From contig CANTHI010000158.1 of NCBI GenBank assembly GCA_947653505.1, positions 1 to 8,074 of the forward strand: 8,074 bases of DNA, given 5' to 3'. The number at the start of each line of letters is the position of its first letter. Position 1 is the first letter of the stretch. Below, in pieces: positions 5,931-8,074 of this stretch. The notes under the pieces were generated by a model, which was not told the DNA's origin, searched no databases, and was given only the letters and a program-made list of their open reading frames with translations. The translations under genes were made by a program, and so were the position numbers. The DNA comes from an uncultured Eubacterium sp. GTDB lineage: Bacteria > Bacillota_A > Clostridia > Lachnospirales > Lachnospiraceae.

Positions 5931-6665
5931 ATGAATAAATTAAACATAAAATCAGGCAAAAAAACAGATAAAAAAAGAAACAATACAGCATATATGTTTT
6001 TGATCCTCACAGCAGCAGTTTTTTGTGGATGTGCAGGAAAAGGCTCTACGCAGATGTATCTTCAGGCTGAAACGCAGGAAGGTATGCATGCGCAGGAATC
6101 TGGTACAGACGCACAGGAATCCGGAAATGAAAATGAGCCGGCTGGGAATGCGGATGCAGACAGAGACGGGCAGATGTGTTTTGTCTATGTCTGCGGCGCC
6201 GTAAAGCATCCGGGTGTTTTTGAGCTGCCGCAGGGCAGCCGTGTGTATGAAGCCCTGGCAATGGCGGGCGGTCTGCAAAAAAATGCTTACGCGAAAGATC
6301 TGAATCAGGCGGAGCAGATCGCAGATGGTCAGATGATCGAGGTGCTGACAAAAAAAGAGTACCAGGATCAGTACGGGCAGGCACAGCAGGCTGGCAGGGA
6401 TGCAGGGGAAACCGGAAAGCCGCAGGACCATCCGGATGGGAATGTGTCCGGGAAAGCGCCTGCGGATGGCCGGATTGACCTGAATACTGCTACGAAGGAG
6501 GAGCTTATGACGTTAAGCGGGATTGGCGAGGCAAAGGCTGCCAGTATTATTGCTTACCGTGAGAGCAGCGGCGGATTTTCGTCTCCGGAAGAGATTATGA
6601 ATGTGAGCGGGATCGGAGAAGGCGTGTATGCGAGGATTCAGGATAAAATAGCAGTGATACAATAG
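5931..6665 (+). CDS. comEA: ComEA-like SLBB/helix-hairpin-helix lipoprotein
   Basis: ComEA proteins bind double-stranded DNA outside the membrane during natural transformation. The 244-residue protein has a basic N-terminus, a hydrophobic stretch (about 20-33) ending VFCGC, and Cys34 as a possible lipid-anchor cysteine, so it may be a lipoprotein rather than a simple membrane-anchored form. A low-complexity spacer with AQESG twice (54-65) follows. Next comes an SLBB domain (about 83-140, VYVCGAVKHPGVFELPQGSR) and two helix-hairpin-helix motifs, LSGIGEAKA (195-203) and VSGIGEGVY (225-233), after RIDLNTATKEEL. The start at 5931 is chosen because AAGGAG at 5918-5923 is 7 bases away; the ATG at 5925 would be only 1 base from it. 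It is 14 bases ahead of the response regulator, so the two are probably co-transcribed. No other competence gene is in view. Confidence 0.88.
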   Translation: MNKLNIKSGKKTDKKRNNTAYMFLILTAAVFCGCAGKGSTQMYLQAETQEGMHAQESGTDAQESGNENEPAGNADADRDGQMCFVYVCGAVKHPGVFELPQGSRVYEALAMAGGLQKNAYAKDLNQAEQIADGQMIEVLTKKEYQDQYGQAQQAGRDAGETGKPQDHPDGNVSGKAPADGRIDLNTATKEELMTLSGIGEAKAASIIAYRESSGGFSSPEEIMNVSGIGEGVYARIQDKIAVIQ

Positions 6666-6679
6666 CGATGGAGGTTAGC

Positions 6680-7369
6680 ATGGCAAAAAAGGTTCTGGTT
6701 GTTGACGATGAAAAGCTGATAGTAAAAGGAATCCGGTTCAGTCTGGAACAGGATGGCATGGAAGTAGACTGTGCCTATGACGGCGAAGAGGCGCTGCAGA
6801 AGGCGAATGCCGGTGTGTACGACATGATTCTGCTGGATCTGATGCTGCCCAAGATCGATGGCATGGAGGTATGCCAGCGCGTCAGGGAGTTTTCCGATGT
6901 ACCGATTGTCATGCTGACGGCCAAAGGGGATGATATGGATAAGATACTGGGGCTTGAATATGGCGCGGATGATTATATTACAAAGCCGTTTAATATTCTG
7001 GAGGTAAAGGCGAGAATCAAGGCGATTATGCGCAGGACCAGTAAGAAGAAGGTCGTGGAAGAACGGGCGCATATGATTGAAGACGGTGATCTGAGGCTGG
7101 ACTGCGAAAGCAGAAGACTTTTTATCAATGACAGGGAAGTAAACCTGACAGGGAAGGAATTTGAGCTGTTAGAGCTTTTGGTACGCAATCCGAATAAGGT
7201 CTACGGGCGTGAAAAGCTGTTAAATCTTGTATGGGGCGCGGATTATCCGGGAGATGTCAGGACAGTGGACGTACATGTCAGACGGATGCGGGAAAAGATT
7301 GAGAAAAATCCGAGTGAGCCGAAATATGTGCATACAAAATGGGGAGTCGGATATTATTATCATGGCTGA
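6680..7369 (+). CDS. OmpR/PhoB-family response regulator
   Basis: A two-component regulator of 229 residues. The receiver domain (about 4-116) has the acidic pair DD at 9-10, the phosphoacceptor Asp53 in LLDLMLP, Thr80 in MLTAKG, and Lys102 in TKPF. The winged-helix DNA-binding domain (about 133-228) includes LTGKEFELLELLVRNP, the recognition-helix region DVRTVDVHVRRMREKI, and ends GVGYYYHG. Start ATG 6680 follows GGAGG (6670-6674) at 5 bases; an ATG at 6668 lies upstream of that site and is unlikely. The type is similar to WalR/PhoP-like regulators of Firmicutes, but I cannot name its regulon. The partner kinase follows after 44 bases. The direct repeats before the comEA promoter are candidate binding sites. 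Confidence 0.95.
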   Translation: MAKKVLVVDDEKLIVKGIRFSLEQDGMEVDCAYDGEEALQKANAGVYDMILLDLMLPKIDGMEVCQRVREFSDVPIVMLTAKGDDMDKILGLEYGADDYITKPFNILEVKARIKAIMRRTSKKKVVEERAHMIEDGDLRLDCESRRLFINDREVNLTGKEFELLELLVRNPNKVYGREKLLNLVWGADYPGDVRTVDVHVRRMREKIEKNPSEPKYVHTKWGVGYYYHG

Positions 7370-7413
7370 AAAAGCAGGTTTAAAAAGAAATACTGTAGTT
7401 GAATGGGGTCATG

Positions 7414-8074
7414 ATGAATAGAAAAAAGAAAATTCTTGTTTATCTAAAGAGTCTGAAATTCCGGCTGCTGCTTGTGCTGCTGCTGTTTGGGATTGTACCG
7501 ATGGTTGTGATGCAGTTTTTTGTAATCAGGGGTTATGAAAAACGTGCGATTCATGTCCGCACGGTAGATATTTTATCCCAGTCCAAAATACTGGCAGACC
7601 AGATTTCCTCCTATGGATATCTGGAGGACACGGCAAATGAGATTCTGAATAAAGAGTTTGAGCAGCTGACAAATATTTATGATGGGAGAATCCTGGTCAT
7701 TGACCGTGCGTTCCGGATTCAGAAAGATACGTTTGCGATTGACAGCGACAAGATTATTATATCCGAAGCGGTCGTAAAGTGTATGCAGGGACAGGATGTG
7801 ACCAAGCACGACTCGGTAAATGGATTTATTGAGATCGCTGTGCCGGTGCGCCAGCCGCTGATGGATGAAGTAACAGGCGTAATGCTCGTCAGTGTGTCTA
7901 CGGATTCGACGCAGACGCATATCGCATATCTGACGCAGATTGGCTTTATTGTCCTGCTGACGGCAGGGATCATCTGTATTGTGCTGGCAGTCATTCTGTC
8001 TTCCAGGATGGCGCAGCCGTTTATCCAGCTGTCCAAGTCCATTGATGAGATCCAGGCCGGTTATGGTTACTTGG
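7414..8074 (+). CDS. Sensor histidine kinase, N-terminal 220 residues only
   Basis: The frame from ATG 7414 (or the adjacent ATG 7411) is open to the window edge. Residues about 16-37 form a first transmembrane helix (FRLLLVLLLFGIVPMVVMQF). Residues about 40-172 form an extracellular sensor that resembles a Cache/PAS-like domain (GRILVIDRAFRIQKDT at 91-106, then IEIAVPV and GVMLVSVS). Residues about 174-196 form a second helix, and SSRMAQPFIQLSKSIDEIQ begins a HAMP linker. The H-box and ATPase domains lie beyond the edge, so the kinase call rests on this topology and the response regulator upstream. The weak ribosome site GGGG at 7405-7408 favours 7414 as the start. The extracellular domain has no hallmark that reveals the signal. 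Confidence 0.88.
   Translation, partial: MNRKKKILVYLKSLKFRLLLVLLLFGIVPMVVMQFFVIRGYEKRAIHVRTVDILSQSKILADQISSYGYLEDTANEILNKEFEQLTNIYDGRILVIDRAFRIQKDTFAIDSDKIIISEAVVKCMQGQDVTKHDSVNGFIEIAVPVRQPLMDEVTGVMLVSVSTDSTQTHIAYLTQIGFIVLLTAGIICIVLAVILSSRMAQPFIQLSKSIDEIQAGYGYL

Noticed and set aside
6668..6679. ATG at 6668 as response-regulator start
   Set aside because: It precedes the GGAGG site at 6670-6674 and adds four residues not seen in the receiver fold.
7227..7421. Plus-strand 64-codon open frame between regulator and kinase
   Set aside because: It starts within the conserved winged-helix coding sequence in another frame, overlaps the kinase start, and has no ribosome site.

Overview
The window looks like chromosome from an anaerobic Firmicute of class Clostridia, probably family Lachnospiraceae. 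This rests on AGGAGG-type ribosome sites, the protein sequences, and an arg cluster next to a ComEA-like gene and a two-component system. The placement is inferred from recognised protein families, not from a database search.

Layout: (1) 1-1130, minus strand: argG, argininosuccinate synthase, cut at the left edge about 20-25 codons before its expected end. (2) 1131-1595: a divergent control region. It has a promoter and ARG-box-like site for argG, a matching and better ARG box facing argC, and between them a striking series of ATGCAT words spaced about two helical turns apart. (3) 1596-5675, plus strand: an operon argC - GNAT acetyltransferase - argB - argD, closed by a long stem-loop at 5690-5734. 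(4) 5735-5930: promoter region with direct and inverted repeats. (5) 5931-8074: a ComEA-like SLBB/helix-hairpin-helix lipoprotein, an OmpR-type response regulator, and the N-terminal part of its sensor histidine kinase, which runs off the right edge.

ArgB, ArgC and ArgD take N-acetylglutamate to N-acetylornithine, and ArgG acts later, on citrulline. The gene that usually sits between argC and argB in Firmicutes, argJ (ornithine acetyltransferase), is not there. A GNAT-family acetyltransferase occupies the position instead, making it a candidate N-acetylglutamate synthase, although no deacetylation step is encoded in the window. This GNAT gene is the most unusual part. Its first ~73 residues are a Glu/Gln/Pro-rich extension built from 33-bp tandem repeats, and a strong Shine-Dalgarno sequence is buried in-frame where the catalytic domain would normally begin. 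Its 3' end is the first copy of a separate ~60-bp tandem repeat that fills the gap up to argB. The gene is therefore flanked by two unrelated tandem duplications.

No mobile element, CRISPR array, tRNA, rRNA or phage gene was seen. Most of the window is ordinary metabolism. The points worth a second look are the GNAT gene and its repeats, the arg operator array, and the dyad/direct-repeat promoter ahead of the comEA-regulator-kinase group.
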